DNA of 64,000 nt from Prunus persica. Its lineage: Eukaryota; Streptophyta; Magnoliopsida; Rosales; Rosaceae. The notes beneath the pieces are model-generated. The model was not told the origin of the DNA. It worked only from the letters and a program-made list of their open reading frames with translations, and did no database searches. Both the position numbers and the translations under genes were made by a program. The first letter of the stretch is position 1. Each line of letters opens with the position of its first letter. Below, in pieces: positions 22,898-36,305 of the stretch. The stretch covers positions 25,878,643-25,942,642 of the forward strand of contig NC_034010.1 of NCBI RefSeq assembly GCF_000346465.2, read 5' to 3'.

Positions 22898-25800
22898 ATT
22901 ACTCTCTGATCAGTCTCTCTCCCTCTAAATAGTTGATCCGTTTTGGGTTTTGAGTGGATGTATCTGCAAAGAAAAAAGTTCAATACGCCACGTAATTAAA
23001 TACACACACAAAAGATCGATTACTTAACCTCAACAACTTAGGGTGATGTGGACCTTTTTGCGACACAAAGTCCATTTGTACACACCTAAAAAGTAGGTCT
23101 AAACTTGGGCCTTTAGGCCACTGACTTTGCGCTCATAACGTGAGGAGCAAACATGTTGTTCCATTAAATCTTCCCATATAAGGTTTTGCAAAAGGTTTCT
23201 GTGATCTGTTTAGTGTTGCATGGGGTTTAAGATCAGCTGCCTGGCTGGCTGCCTGATTAGGAAATTTCTGGGAAATTTCGGTTTTGATTGGGTCTTGCCA
23301 CGTTTTAGATTTTGCTATATATAGTTCTTTATGGGTACGTTTTTCCTTGATCTTAATAGATCAATGGAGTTTCTGCTTTTCCCATTATGGAGATTAAGGA
23401 AAAGAATATGACATCGTACGAATTTCCTTTTTCTACTAATTTTTTGTGTAAACTAGGTATACGACGTGCATAAATAATGAAAAAAAATAAATTAAAGATT
23501 TTCATGCATAGTTTAAGGTTAGAAATCAAGTAACAATCGGATACGAGGTGCCTTCGATTACGATATCCTTTCTGATCATAAGCAATCTTTTGGGATTTTG
23601 TTTATATGAATGGTACGTAATGTATCTTTCACTTTGGCAAGTTTTCAAAATCACGTGAGTCTTAAAAATGATTTGGGCAATCTGTCATACTGAATCTCAA
23701 AACAAGCTGCATGCATGTGATGTGGTGACTTTTTTGCATTGGCAAAGCTTGCAAGAGGAATTCAAAATAGGTTAGAAAACCTAGCCATTTGCCATCTCCA
23801 GCTTTCCTTCCTCCTGCCTTGGTCTTGGTATGCATGTTGCTCAACCTCTCCGGTAATATCACACGCTTCTGTTTAATTATTTATACGCAAATTCTACCAA
23901 ACAAACCGCTGGTTAATTTTCTTTTGCTTTATCAGATTGACACGTAAAACTTCTGCTACAGGTTAGGTAAGGTTGGTTTGAAGATGAAAACACAAACATA
24001 GTTTGCAAGATGAACCCAAATTAAGAATGTGTTAGCAGAAGCAATGTTCGATTGGTTCAAATTCTTAAGCCCAAAATTGGCCTAACAAAGACAGGCCGGC
24101 CGGGCCTTGAAAGAGGAAAGGTTTTTTCGCCCAATAATCTAACTTGACCTACTGTAGGTATGAGCATGATCTTTCCTAACGTGCAATGGTGCAAGTGTGC
24201 AAGTTGACACAATGGATGGCCTAAAGCAAGCTGACATACAATAGAACAAAATAATTCAGAAGGTGCTAAATATAGTTATGATGGTGGACAAATTCATCAC
24301 ATTACATAGCAGAAGTTGATAACAGTGCCATTTCATCATAGTTATTGAAACCAAAATTAAAAATATATATTATTGACAGTTCAAAAAAGTTATTTTAAAT
24401 TTATTACAGTTGGATTATTTTTAATTACGGTTGGAGAAAGAACAGTTGAGAAGGGAAAGAAAACAAACCTAACAGTCAGCAGCAGCAGTAGCAATCAAAA
24501 GAATGATTTACCTAACCTTATATATTTACCACAATAAGGATAATATATTTATGGGAAACATACATGCACATCAGCCATGAATTGCGCTTGCCAAATTTCG
24601 AGGTTATGCCTCACCTCTCATCTATTCATTTTATTTATATTTTTATGATTTATCTGTTCCTCTGTTTGTTTAAACTATAAATTATTTGCATGCGAGTTGA
24701 CACTGAAATATCGGAATGAAAGATAACATAAATAAAGAGGGCTGGTAAATGAACCCTAAAATTAATTGAGTACATTTTATAATTTAAGTTAACTTTAATA
24801 TTTTAATTAAAATATAAAATTAACCAAGTATACCTTATTTAACTACCAAAAATATCTATAGTACAACACTCTAATACCAATCCTAAATCAGGTTAATTTT
24901 TTTTACATGAATCTGTGTCCTATTTTCATATTTTGGGTTTCATCAAAATCTTTAATTTCGTAATACTGATCCTAAACTAGTACTCACTACGTTATTCGTG
25001 AGCACCAAGCAATATGAAGACTTTTCTATGTTTGATAAGGGTTGAATATAGTGCGTAAGGTGTGCTTATTAAAATTTTATTTGTTTCACAATTCAATATA
25101 TCATTTATGGTCATTTTATATTAGGATAAATTAGTAATTCAATAAATAGTTTGGTAGTATAGTGTACTCAGTTAATTTTAAGGTTCGTTTAACAGCATTC
25201 TAAATAAAAGAGGATATTTTCTTTTTCTTTTTGGCCGTCAAAATTTTATAAAAAAAACACCCCAATATAATTTTCTTTTGGGGTGGCATGCTTAAGCACA
25301 ATTAAGGTTCTTGGGTTTAATCCAGAAACTGCAGACAGATTAATAGTTTTATTTGATAACAACGTACGTGGACTGCATATATTTATGATTCATGTAGAGG
25401 CAAAGCACAGACAAGTCACGTGACTGAGAGGCCACACAGCACATGTCTGCAAAATCATCGTTATCCACTGGTTTCTACAAAACATGTAAACAAATTGTAA
25501 ACAAATTGCGGCTGACATAATCACAAAACGAACATTGTCACCATTATATAAATACATGCTTTCTGTATTATATTAAAAGAAGCAAAAAGAAAAGGCATCT
25601 TCTTTGCCCGTGGTTTGGGGTGTCTGTGTGGTAGCTGGTTTCGGCCGCATTCACTGGAGTTTATTCTGTTAGCTTCTAGTTATAGTGGGTGGCAGTATTA
25701 GCCAAAGTTTTAAATAAGCTAATCATCATTCTATTATAAATTTTATTTATGCTAAAGTTTAGTTTAATTTTTTATATTCCACCAGGGCAAGTTGAGATCG

Positions 25801-26929
25801 GTTTTATTTAGGGTTGGTTGAAGTTGTGAGGGATGGTGAGGTAATGAGTTACATTTAGGATATGTCCATAACCTCAATCTTCCTCGAGTGTAATAAAAAA
25901 ATAAATATTCTAAGGCATCATAATGACCATTAGAGTGACATCGATGTGGTTTTGAATAACAATCTTTCGATGTTTTTGTTAAAAAGGTTGTCTAAAACTA
26001 GATTAGCAAAAGTTTTAAGCCAGTCAAATACTAGTGTGTGTATAACTGAAGAGTTCTTGGGAAAGCTTATATACAAGCTTTGGGTGATTAGTGCCTTTAT
26101 ATCTTGATGGCTGTTAGTTTTCCTCACCAAATAATCAATTGTTCTTATTAATTTGTTGCCTAACTAAAATCTTACCCACCATTATGAATGTGCCAAACAT
26201 TTTCATTCATTTCAGAACAAGTACTTGCCTCATTACTGTGGTTGAGATGGTTTGGTAAGGAAGCCCCAAACTTAAATGCACCATTCAAAAAATCTACTTC
26301 AACTTTTTTTTTTTTTCGTGAACATTTCCTATTGAGAGAGACGATAATATATTAAACTCACACACACTACATGGATGCTACAAGCCAACGACTCAAATCC
26401 AAAATCTTGCATGGAGGAGCAATTACTCCAACCACTACACTAGTGGGTCTTTTGCAAATTTTTTTTTTCTTCTTTTAAGTGAAACTATTTTGTACCCAAT
26501 CATTGTAATTACATGCTCCTTTGTGTCTGTGTAGTAAAATTAGGTTAAACTTTTGCAGGAACAGGGGAAAAAGTTACTGCTTATAGTCCTCTCCTCTCTA
26601 CATGTACCGTACGTAACCTTGAATTTCAATATTGTCTCTACGCATAGTATTGTTGTGCTTGTCAAAAATCAACTAGATTAAACTTAGTATCAAACGCATG
26701 TACTTATTTTCAGCTTTCTACACAAATTCCAAGCCAGATGTAAGTTGTATAACTTGTATCTGTGTTCCACCACATGTTCTTCACAAGCTATGGATTGTGT
26801 CAAATATGTTGTTGTGTTTGTTGTTTAGTGTGCGATAAAAGTGTCTATATTTAAGGCGCAATTATAAAGTGTCAACGAATTTTATTTTTTACATTTTAAA
26901 TACGCAAAATGTAATAATTTGATTTAACA

Positions 26930-27465
26930 CGTGCCGAGTTTAAGTGTGTGAGATAAAATTGTCCACATATATGTTAAATGCAGTTAGAAAAGTGAAAGGA
27001 TCTTCTTTTCTACAATTTAAACTAGCCTCTCTGCACGCGCTTCTGCCCTTGCGAGAGGTTTTTTTTTTAAAAATTTAAATTTATTTTAGAATTAAAAAAG
27101 ATAATGGATAGTTGTGTTCCATAAAAATAGGATCCATTATCTGAATTTTCTTTTAATTTTAATTTTTTTAATATGAAAAATTGTGAATTTATCATATTAT
27201 CCTCATTTAATTAATAATTTTAATTCTTAATGTTTGCATTAACCAAGGACATTTTCTGGTATTTTGAATGTTTCACCATTCTCTGCTTTTTGCTTTATAT
27301 ATATAGATACACTATTATATATACTAATTTAATATAAGAAGCGCCGAGTTTAAGCTTGTGAGACAAAGTGTACATATGTCGAACACAATCACAAAATGTG
27401 AAAAAAAATCTCGTTTTATACACTTTTTTAAGTGTCACATGTACTAAATTGACGCCGAGTTTAAA
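26930..27465. repeat. Dispersed short repeats sharing GCCGAGTTTAA
   Basis: The motif GCCGAGTTTAA occurs near 26935, 27343 and 27453. In the first two copies it is followed by a similar GTGAGA(T/C)AAA...ACATAT...GTG block of about 60 bp. It may be a degraded tandem or a nested repeat family. Confidence 0.45.
27022..27125 (+). repeat. Dispersed AT-rich repeat, copy B
   Basis: This is the inverse-orientation partner of the segment at 19537-19640: the same GCGCTT/GCGAGAGG block, T-run, AAATTTAAATTTATTTTA and AAAAAAGATAATG order. Confidence 0.55.
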
Positions 27466-28781
27466 CTTACGGATGCCAACCAATCCAATCTTCTATGCGA
27501 CATACAACATCTTGTCTTTTGCAGTTCTAGGTTTTGTAAAGATCATATCCTTAAAAAAAAAAAAAACCAGATTCATACATTTCAGTTTTTTTTGTTGTCT
27601 GAAAAATCAAATTAGGGTTTCATAAGCCAGTCAAAGTGAAATTCTAATAATAATATACTCAATGTGGTTAGGTGGTTACTTTTTGTTTTCTTGCTTGTTG
27701 CCACTATTATTATATATTTTTGCCCTTAAATTAAGTAATTCGATGTCTTATGTCATTAATTATATGCGTGATAAACTAATTAGGAATGAATTACCAAAGG
27801 AAAATCAAAATCTCACATATACTTTATTTTACTTCTTATATTGTGGAGAGGATCTCCCATTTAAGATGGTCTAGTTTTTTATTTTATTGTCTTGTTGTTT
27901 GTTTATTTATTTAAATTCCAATATATTAATTACATCAAATTATGAATTTTTTTTATAAGTTCAAAATTATGATTTGGAAACTATATGTTTGGTAAATTTT
28001 GTATAAATTCTTCACCTTACTCATCGTTTTTAGTACCATGTGGATATTAACCAGAATCCCAACACAATGTATAGAATAACCTATCAATTTAATCCACATA
28101 GAAAGTTGATATTGACTTTCTTTTTGGATCTAATCAAAATTACCTTCCTATTTTTTTGGTTTCAAATTCTTGACAAATTCTTTAAAGACTTTTTAAATAT
28201 TTAAAAGTATAACAAAATATATATTTGTAAAAAAAGTGTAACATATATTGATTCCCACATCTTATTTTTCATTTTTTTCTTCTTCTTCTGAAAACCTAAT
28301 TCTCACAATGAAGAGATTTCCATAACGATGCAGATACAGATTATCATTCCTAAAAAAAACGAAATTAAATGCAGAATGCAAAAACTGAGAATTATGATTT
28401 ATTATTTTTTTGGGTCCAAAGAGAATTTATGATATGATCTCTAGATCTCTACTGCAGATTTGACATTTCCTTCCAAATACAAGACACCAACACAAAAATA
28501 AATAAATAACGTGCGTATTAAAACCTTTAACTCAACCCAATCAAATCAAAGAAAGAAAAAACCTTTGCATTCAATTATAAAAAAATTTAATCCAATGCAA
28601 ACAGGTAGCAGCGCAGCAGTTAGACGATGAAATAGAACCCTAAAAGACATCTTTGTATGGACATATCCTGACCGTCACTTCTCATATCCTACGGCTCAGA
28701 ATTTCCCACTGCTTGTGCTTATCATTGCCCTCTTTCTCACTTCACTGTCTCCCTTCCTCTTTCTTTTCTCTCTTTGTAAAA

Positions 28782-28835
28782 ATGGCTGAATCCATATTTG
28801 ATCATCTCAGCACAATCCGATCCTCGTCTTACTGA
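28782..28835 (+). promoter_or_regulatory. Upstream ORF in the Pumilio leader (17 codons plus stop)
   Basis: The first ATG after a CT-rich, leader-like stretch has an excellent context (A at -3, G at +4) and encodes MAESIFDHLSTIRSSSY before a TGA, 232 nt upstream of the main start. A four-codon frame (ATG GGT TCG TAG near 28900) and two further upstream ATGs (29043, ending one nucleotide before the main ATG, and 29063, overlapping it) follow. A translational brake on the main frame is inferred, provided this region is transcribed and unspliced. Confidence 0.5.
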
Positions 28836-29067
28836 GTATATAATCCATACTCGGCGTTAAAAAACCAATCTTTTTACTTTCAGTGCAAAATTTTGAGATA
28901 TGGGTTCGTAGTTTTTGATCAGAAAAATCGTTTTATCCGAAGCTTTAGGAACAATCCCATTTGGTTTTTAGCAGTTTTAAGCTAAACCCAAGCTGAAAGT
29001 TTTGATTTTTCTTCAGTTTCACTGTTTATATTCAATATTTTGATGATTTTTTATTGTGATATATGAC

Positions 29068-32000
29068 ATGGTCACCGATACTTACTCGAAGATGATGTCG
29101 GAGATGTCAATGCGTTCCATGTTGAAGAACGGCGAAGATTTGAGTATGTTGATTCGCGAACAGAGGCGTCAACACGAAGCAAGTGAGCGAGAGAAGGAGG
29201 AGCTCAATCTGTACAGAAGTGGGTCGGCCCCACCCACAGTCGAAGGCTCGTTAAACGCGGTTGGGGGCTTGTTCGAGGACTCGGCGCTGTCGGGTTTCAC
29301 GAAAAACGGCAGCAAAGGCTTTGCGACCGAAGAGGAGCTTCGTGCCGATCCAGCTTATGTGACTTACTACTATTCCAATGTGAATCTCAATCCGCGGCTT
29401 CCGCCGCCGCTGGTTTCGAAGGAGGACTGGCGTTTTGCGCAGCGGTTCCAAGGCGGGGGCGGTGGAGGTGGAGGTGGAGGTGGAGGTTCGGCTGTTGGAG
29501 GCATTGGAGATAGGAGGATAGGAGGTAGGAGTGGTGGCGAAGGTGGGGATGTGAACAGGTCACTTTTCTCGGTGCAGCCAGGGGTTGGAGGGAAGGAGGA
29601 GAATGGGGTGGCCGGGAGGAAGGCTCCGGCGGAGTGGGGCGGTGATGGGTTGATTGGGTTGCCGGGATTGGGACTTGGGAGTAGGCAGAAGAGTATTGCA
29701 GAGATCATTCAGGTGAATTTTTAGTGAAGTTTGTTGCTTTAACTGGTTTATATAATAAACTTTTTATCTTGAATGTTGTTTGCTATTGGAAAAATTAGAT
29801 GCACTCCTGTAAGTGTTTCTGTTTGTAATGATAGTGTGATAAGTTTTGCCTACTGGTTTCAAGTGATTATTTTTCATCTCTAATTTATGTGTTTTACATG
29901 GGCTAAGTCTTTATGTTCATTCATTAGATGATTTACTCGATATCTGGTTCAGCTCCTCTAAGCAGGCCTTTTGGTCATACCCATGAAGTGGAAGGAGTCC
30001 ATGAATTAGTGCCTTTGACAGTGGTTTCTCTCAATTGTCAGCTGAATAATTCCATGAGATGGAGGTGCTCATTGGGATGAGGAATTGAACTAGTTCTTCT
30101 GACACTAGCTCAGTTTTCTTAAATTATTAGCCTTTATGTTGTTGACATTGATATTGGGTTTTCAGTCATGCTATAATCTTGCTTCTTAAGTATAGTTTTC
30201 ATTCTTTGCATAAATGTCTCACCAATAGAATGTAAACTTAATTGGAATGGAAACTGTTGCTGCTTATGTGGAATGCTGGAGGTATTTGGATCTAGTTTAG
30301 GTGATTGATGTTTGCTTCTCGCTCTACACTTTGTCTTGCATATGTAGATGCATATTTGAAACTTTATATTAGCATGTAGAATGTGAAAGTGGTTACAAGT
30401 TATAACTATATATAAATTGCATTTTATTACATTTTCTGGTTATTTTTACTTGTGTTTTTCATGATTAGAGTTGATTTAAACCTTCCCTTATTTTGGTTTG
30501 TTGGTAGATCTGCTCTTATGGTCTTTTTGTTGTATACTTCCTTTCCTGGTCAAGTTTGATTGTCTGCTACGATTTTTGTAAAATAAATTGAGTTTGTATT
30601 TCTTTTTTGGCACAAAGCTGCTGTGTAAAACGTTTGGTATTTCAATGCAGGATGATATACATAATACAAATGTCTCAAGACACCCTTCTCGTCCAGCTAG
30701 CCGGAATGCATTTGATGATGGTGTTGAAACTTCAGAAACCCAGTTTGCTCATCTGCATCGTGATTTGGCATCTATAGATGCTTTGCGTTCTGGTGGAAAT
30801 AAGCAAGGAATGTCTGCTGTCCAGAATGTCGGCTCATCGGGTTCTCATACATATGCTTCTGCTTTGGGTGCTTCATTGTCGAGAAGCACGACCCCAGACC
30901 CTCAGCTTATAGCTAGGGCTCCTAGTCCTCGGATTCCACCTGTTGGTGGAGGAAGGGCTTCCTCCATGGATAAAAAAATTGCCAATGGTCAAAACTCATT
31001 CAATGGTGCCTCACCCAATGTGAATGACTCTGCAGATCTAGCAGCTGCTTTATCTGGTATGAACCTGTCGGCAAATGGCAGGATAGATGAAGAGAATCAT
31101 GCACGCTCACAAATTCAACATGAAATTGATAACCACCATAACCTTTTTGATATTCAAGGTGATCGGAGCCATATGAAACAAAATTCGTATTTGAATAAGC
31201 CTGATTCTGGGAATTTTCATTTGCATTCTGTTTCCCAATCTTCTAAAAACTCTTATCAGAATATGGGGAGAGGCAGTGGGTTTGGGAGGGATCTGAACCA
31301 CCCTTCATATATGTCTGATGATCCAGTTGAAATTAATAATCCCGCTGCATCTGCTAACTCATACTTAAGGGGACCTGTGCCAGGTCTTAATGGCCGAGGA
31401 AGCTCATTCTCCCAGTATCAGAATGTAGACAGTACCTCGTTTCCTAACTATGGCTTGGGTGGGTATTCTGTTAGTCCTTCGTCTCCATCCATGATGGGAA
31501 ATCCACTTGGTAATGGTAGTTTACCACCCTTATTTGAAAATGCTGCTGCTGCATCTGCAATGGGTGGCTTGGATTCTGGAGCATTTGGAGGAGGTATGTC
31601 TCTAGGACCAAATTTGTTGGCAGCAGCTGCTGAATTGCAGAATATGAACAGGCTTGGAAATCACACTGCTGGGAGTGCTGTCCAGGTGCCCATGATGGAC
31701 CCATTGTATCTTCAGTACTTGAGATCAAATGAATATGCTGCTGCCCAGGTTGCAGCCTTGAATGACCCCACAAAAGATAGGGAAGGCATGGGTAATATGT
31801 ATATGGATTTACTGGGTTTGCAAAAAGCTTATCTGGGGCAATTGCTTTCGCCTCAAAAATCACAATTTGGTGTTCCCTACATTGGTAAGTCTGGTAGCTT
31901 GAATCATGGTTACTACGGAAATCCAGCATATGGGCTTGGCATGTCTTATTCTGGAACAGCATTGGGTGGCCCCCTTCTTCCAAACTCTCCTGTTGGACCG

Positions 32001-35000
32001 GGTAGTCCTGCCAGGCACAGTGATCGGAACTTGCGTTTTTCTTCTGGGATGAGGAACATGGGTGGAGGTCTCATGGGAGCTTGGCACTCTGAAACTGGTG
32101 GAAATTTTGATGAAAATTTTGCTTCCACTTTACTAGATGAGTTCAAAAGCAATAAGACTAAATGTTTTGAACTTTCAGAGATTGCAGGGCATGTTGTTGA
32201 GTTCAGGTATATATTTGTTGCTGTTTCTTTAAAAACTTATGCCTTTTACCTATCCAGATCTCCAGGGATTAAGTCACTCATATTTCCTTGAACAGTGCCG
32301 ACCAGTATGGAAGTCGGTTTATTCAACAGAAACTTGAAACTGCCACAGCCGAAGAAAAGAACATGGTCTTTGATGAAATAATGCCCCAAGCCCTTTCTCT
32401 AATGACCGATGTGTTTGGTAATTATGTGATTCAGAAGGTACTTTTTCCTGTTTAGATTGATTTGGCTTTATGTGCCAATTCCATGTGTTCTTTTGTATTA
32501 CCATGTTCATAATATGCTTTGGATAAGTGGTTGATAAAAAAAGTGGAATATTTCTTCCCTATGACTGAATTTTTCACTTTGAGTTCAGTTTTTTGAGCAT
32601 GGAACTGCATCACAAATAAGAGAACTTGCTGACCAGCTCACTGGGCATGTGCTGACCCTTAGCCTTCAAATGTATGGCTGTCGAGTGATCCAGAAGGTAT
32701 GTTCAGTTAGTTGACCAAAGTTCTGACAGTAACCTGTCATATTGATATTTCCTGCATGTTTTACTTTCTGGCTTTCCTACAAAAGCAGGAGGGTTACCTT
32801 CTACATTTTTGTATCATAACGTGTTATGGGAGACCGGCTAATTATGTTATCTAATATGTTCGGGGGTCTTCTTAGAAATTATTTGTGAGAAACAAAACTT
32901 TTGGGTTTTACTCTGGGAAAATTATTTTCTCAAGTTTGAATTTCATGAGTCACAATGGATGAACTCATTGCTCTTGTACTTCCAGGGAAGTGGAATACAG
33001 CTTAATAGATATAAATCGTATAAGTTGAAAGAAAAACATTACTTCCATAATTATACAGATTTTTTTTTCTGTAGTTTTCGGGGAAAATGTAAATGAAATT
33101 GTACACCATTGATGGGTACAGATATCCATCATATTGCATTGAATTCAGTTTTCATGTGCTTCCATTTTACTGTTCAGGCTATAGAAGTTGTTGAGCTGGA
33201 CCAGCAGACTAAAATGGTAGGTGAACTGGATGGCCATGTTATGCGTTGTGTTCGTGATCAAAATGGGAACCATGTCGTTCAGAAGTGTATTGAATGTGTA
33301 CCTGAAGATGCCATCCAGTTTGTTGTTTCAACTTTTTATGATCAAGTCGTGACACTGTCAACTCATCCATATGGTTGTCGTGTCATACAGGTTAAGAACC
33401 GCTCCATTTTCTGAAACATGTTCATGTTTGCGCATTTACTAATCATATCAGTTGGATAGGTTGAAGATGAATCATTATCAATGCAACTGTTGCGATTCTG
33501 AATGGTATAATAACTTTGATGTAACAGAGAGTTTTGGAGCACTGCCATGACCCCAGAACGCAGCAAATAATGATGGATGAGATTCTGCAGTCTGTTTGCA
33601 CTTTGGCGCAAGACCAATATGGAAATTATGTTGTACAGGTTTGTCACATTTCTGAGAAACTTTTTTCACTCCAGTTTCTTATTGTCAAAGAAAATAATCC
33701 CACCGTGGTTAGATACAATCTGTTGTTTTAAGTATCAAATGGACCTTCACTTAATCTACTAAGTTTCTTCGTTAGATGCTAACTTGATACTTATTTAATG
33801 TAGTATAAAGGTTCAATTTGATTTCTCTCTAGACATCCAGGTCTTATCTTAAGCCCAATTTTTTTTTTTGCCTCTTCATGCATTTGTGACTTCACTTAAA
33901 TCCATTGTTGAACTTTAAGTTTCATACTTATAACGGGACGGTATCTGTCCATTAAATGGAGGGATTGAATGGAACTGAGGAATAATATGATTTCAGCTCC
34001 ACTCCCCTCTCCCTACCAATTTAGTGTTTTCATATTTCTTTGCTTTGAGTTCTGTTATATACCTTACTTGGCGTATTGGATGAGTTGATGCACCCTTACC
34101 TAATTGTTTCGTGATGTAAATTATTAGCTTTATATGGTAGACCTGTCTGTCTCTGATTTTGCCCCAATTTTACTTTCTTTACATTTCAGAGCATGTTTAA
34201 CTAACTCACTCGTAACTGTAAAAACAAATAAGCTGTGAGACTACAACAGAACCAATGTGGTGACTATAAATTGTTTAGTTTGGGAATAATCATTTATAGC
34301 CCCTGTCATGCTGTATATGCTAAAATGCCTGTTTTATTCCTCTTTTACATTGAACTCAGTTAATTGATTGTGATTAATTTTACAGCATGTGCTGGAACAT
34401 GGAAAACCACATGAACGATCAGCTATCATTAAGGAACTAACTGGCCAGATTGTTCAAATGAGCCAGCAAAAATTTGCATCAAATGTCATAGAAAAGTGTT
34501 TAAGTTTTGGAACTCTTGCTGAACGCCAGGCCCTTGTAACTGAGATGCTCGGTACCACTGATGAAAACGAGCCCCTTCAGGTTTGCTACTGATCTATGTG
34601 CATTTTGTCTCTCTAAATTTCAGTGTGCATTGGTGAATGTATTCTTTTATTGTTGTATAGCTTTCTTTATTTTTGATTCTTTAACTCTTTTCTTGTCTCA
34701 ACTTGCAATCTTCAGATATACTCTGGCCTTGCATCTTAAGAATGGGTTTCCTGAACATGCAATCTTCTGTAACTTTTGGTGCTTTTATGATAATACTGTT
34801 ACATTGTGAAGTAACATTTCTGTACAATTTTCAAGCTCTTATGTTTACTATTTATGCTTATATGTTTACCTGAAATGGTGGTCTCTTAAAATGACCTTGT
34901 GAATTCATTGGAATACTAGTGAACTCGTTGGGCTTTCTTCCAGCTATTATCTTTAGTTCTCTGATCAATAGCTATCATGTGTGTTATATCACATGGCAGA

Positions 35001-36305
35001 TAAAAGTTATAACTATTATATCTAACATTCTCAGTGACGATTGGCCTCATCCCAATCAATTACTTTTGGATCTAGCTGTATTGCCAAAGTATTTGAATTG
35101 TAGCCCTAGTATATAATAAAAGTACAAAAATGATAGTATGACTATTCAAAGATTGAGTTGTCTTAGTGCCCATCTTTTTTTGGTTAACATTGACTACTTT
35201 TCAAATGAATGGAGTGGCTGACTGGTTTACACACAACTTTTTAGAGCATTAAGCTTCTTCTCTTTGTTATTGTGAAATCTTTTGAATACTATGTGGTTTT
35301 GGGAAAATGATTTGCCAGGCTTTGGTTTTGTAAACGGGTGTATATGCAGTCTCATACTAGTTTCTGATTTTTTTTTTGGTTTGAATTTAGGCGATGATGA
35401 AGGACCAGTTTGCAAACTATGTTGTACAGAAAGTGCTGGAAACTTGTGACGATCAGCAACTTGAACTAATCCTTAACCGAATTAAGGTTCATCTGAATGC
35501 TCTGAAGAAGTATACTTATGGGAAGCATATAGTTGCACGTGTAGAGAAACTTGTTGCTGCTGGAGGTACTTTTTCCCTCACTTTCTCCTTTTGTCTTTTT
35601 TCTTGGTCTCCTTTTCTTTTCTTTACCTTTGCTTATACATAAATTAGTGCATCACTTGCAGATCGTTGATTCTCTAAATTTTCCTCAGCTTCATATTAGA
35701 GTATGTTTATCAATTGATTAAACATCAATGTGCACCTGATGGATTGATATTAGGGTGCCTTAAGTAAAAGTGCTCTACTGAACACTAATAAGAGACAAAG
35801 AATTTATGACACATCCAAACTTCATAGAAACTTTTTGTTTAAAAAAAATATAATTTAATATCAAACTCTAAAAACCATACCTGTACATATTTATTTATTG
35901 TCATTTAGGTGTTGAAGTAGACACGTTTGTTTCCTATTCAGTGTAGGATTCACTATTTGCCTTAGAATATCTTGACTTTCATGAAATAGCATTTGGAATA
36001 GAAGTGACATTTGATATCATCCTACATCTCAGCGATGCTTAAACACACGATACACGAAAATACTTATGAATCCTTATTTGGGTTTTCCCCCAATGCAAGA
36101 AGTTGATTGTTGTTTCTCATTGACATGCTGAAGAATGAACAATGTAATTTTCTAGCATAATATGTAAATGCCATTCCCTCTTCAAATCTTTGGCTCTTAT
36201 GCTACAGACATTTGAATCCCGACTGTCTTAATTAGCTAACAAGGTGCTCAATCTTTTGCAGAGAGGAGGATTAGCATTCTGGCTCCGCATGCTTCTGCTG
36301 CTTAG
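29068..36305 (+). CDS. APUM2: Pumilio/PUF RNA-binding protein, APUM1/2 type
   Basis: Nine exons join in frame to 1062 residues: 29068-29712, 30651-32206, 32296-32437, 32589-32696, 33178-33390, 33528-33638, 34386-34580, 35391-35565 and 36262-36305. The long N-terminal part has the plant NABP block ([36 protein letters not shown]). The C-terminal PUF domain has eight repeats with recognition residues S-R-Q, N-Y-Q, C-R-Q, N-H-Q, C-R-Q, N-Y-Q, S-N-E and N-Y-Q. By the known PUF code this reads UGUANAUA-type sites in 3' UTRs. Such proteins repress or destabilise mRNAs in the cytoplasm. The start is the first ATG of this frame ([18 protein letters not shown]), which fits other dicot members. A glycine run of about 13 residues (around 29450-29490) is encoded by a GGT/GGA repeat. 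APUM1-3 are very similar, so the number is tentative. Confidence 0.94.

Larger units (their letters stand above)
22900..28650. other. Long gene-poor intergenic region
   Basis: About 5.7 kb of AT-rich DNA. The left end is the GPAT promoter and the right end the Pumilio promoter. No ORF shows conserved motifs. Scattered low-copy repeat pieces occur (26.30-26.46 kb, 26.93-27.46 kb, and the 27.0-kb copy listed separately). The segment near 26.33-26.40 kb, with AAACTCACACACACTAC, resembles 18.72-18.78 kb. I see no transposase or reverse transcriptase. Confidence 0.45.

Noticed and set aside
29251..29708. Minus-strand Pro-rich frames in the first Pumilio exon
   Set aside because: The poly-Pro run is the reverse reading of the Gly-coding repeat; no independent support.
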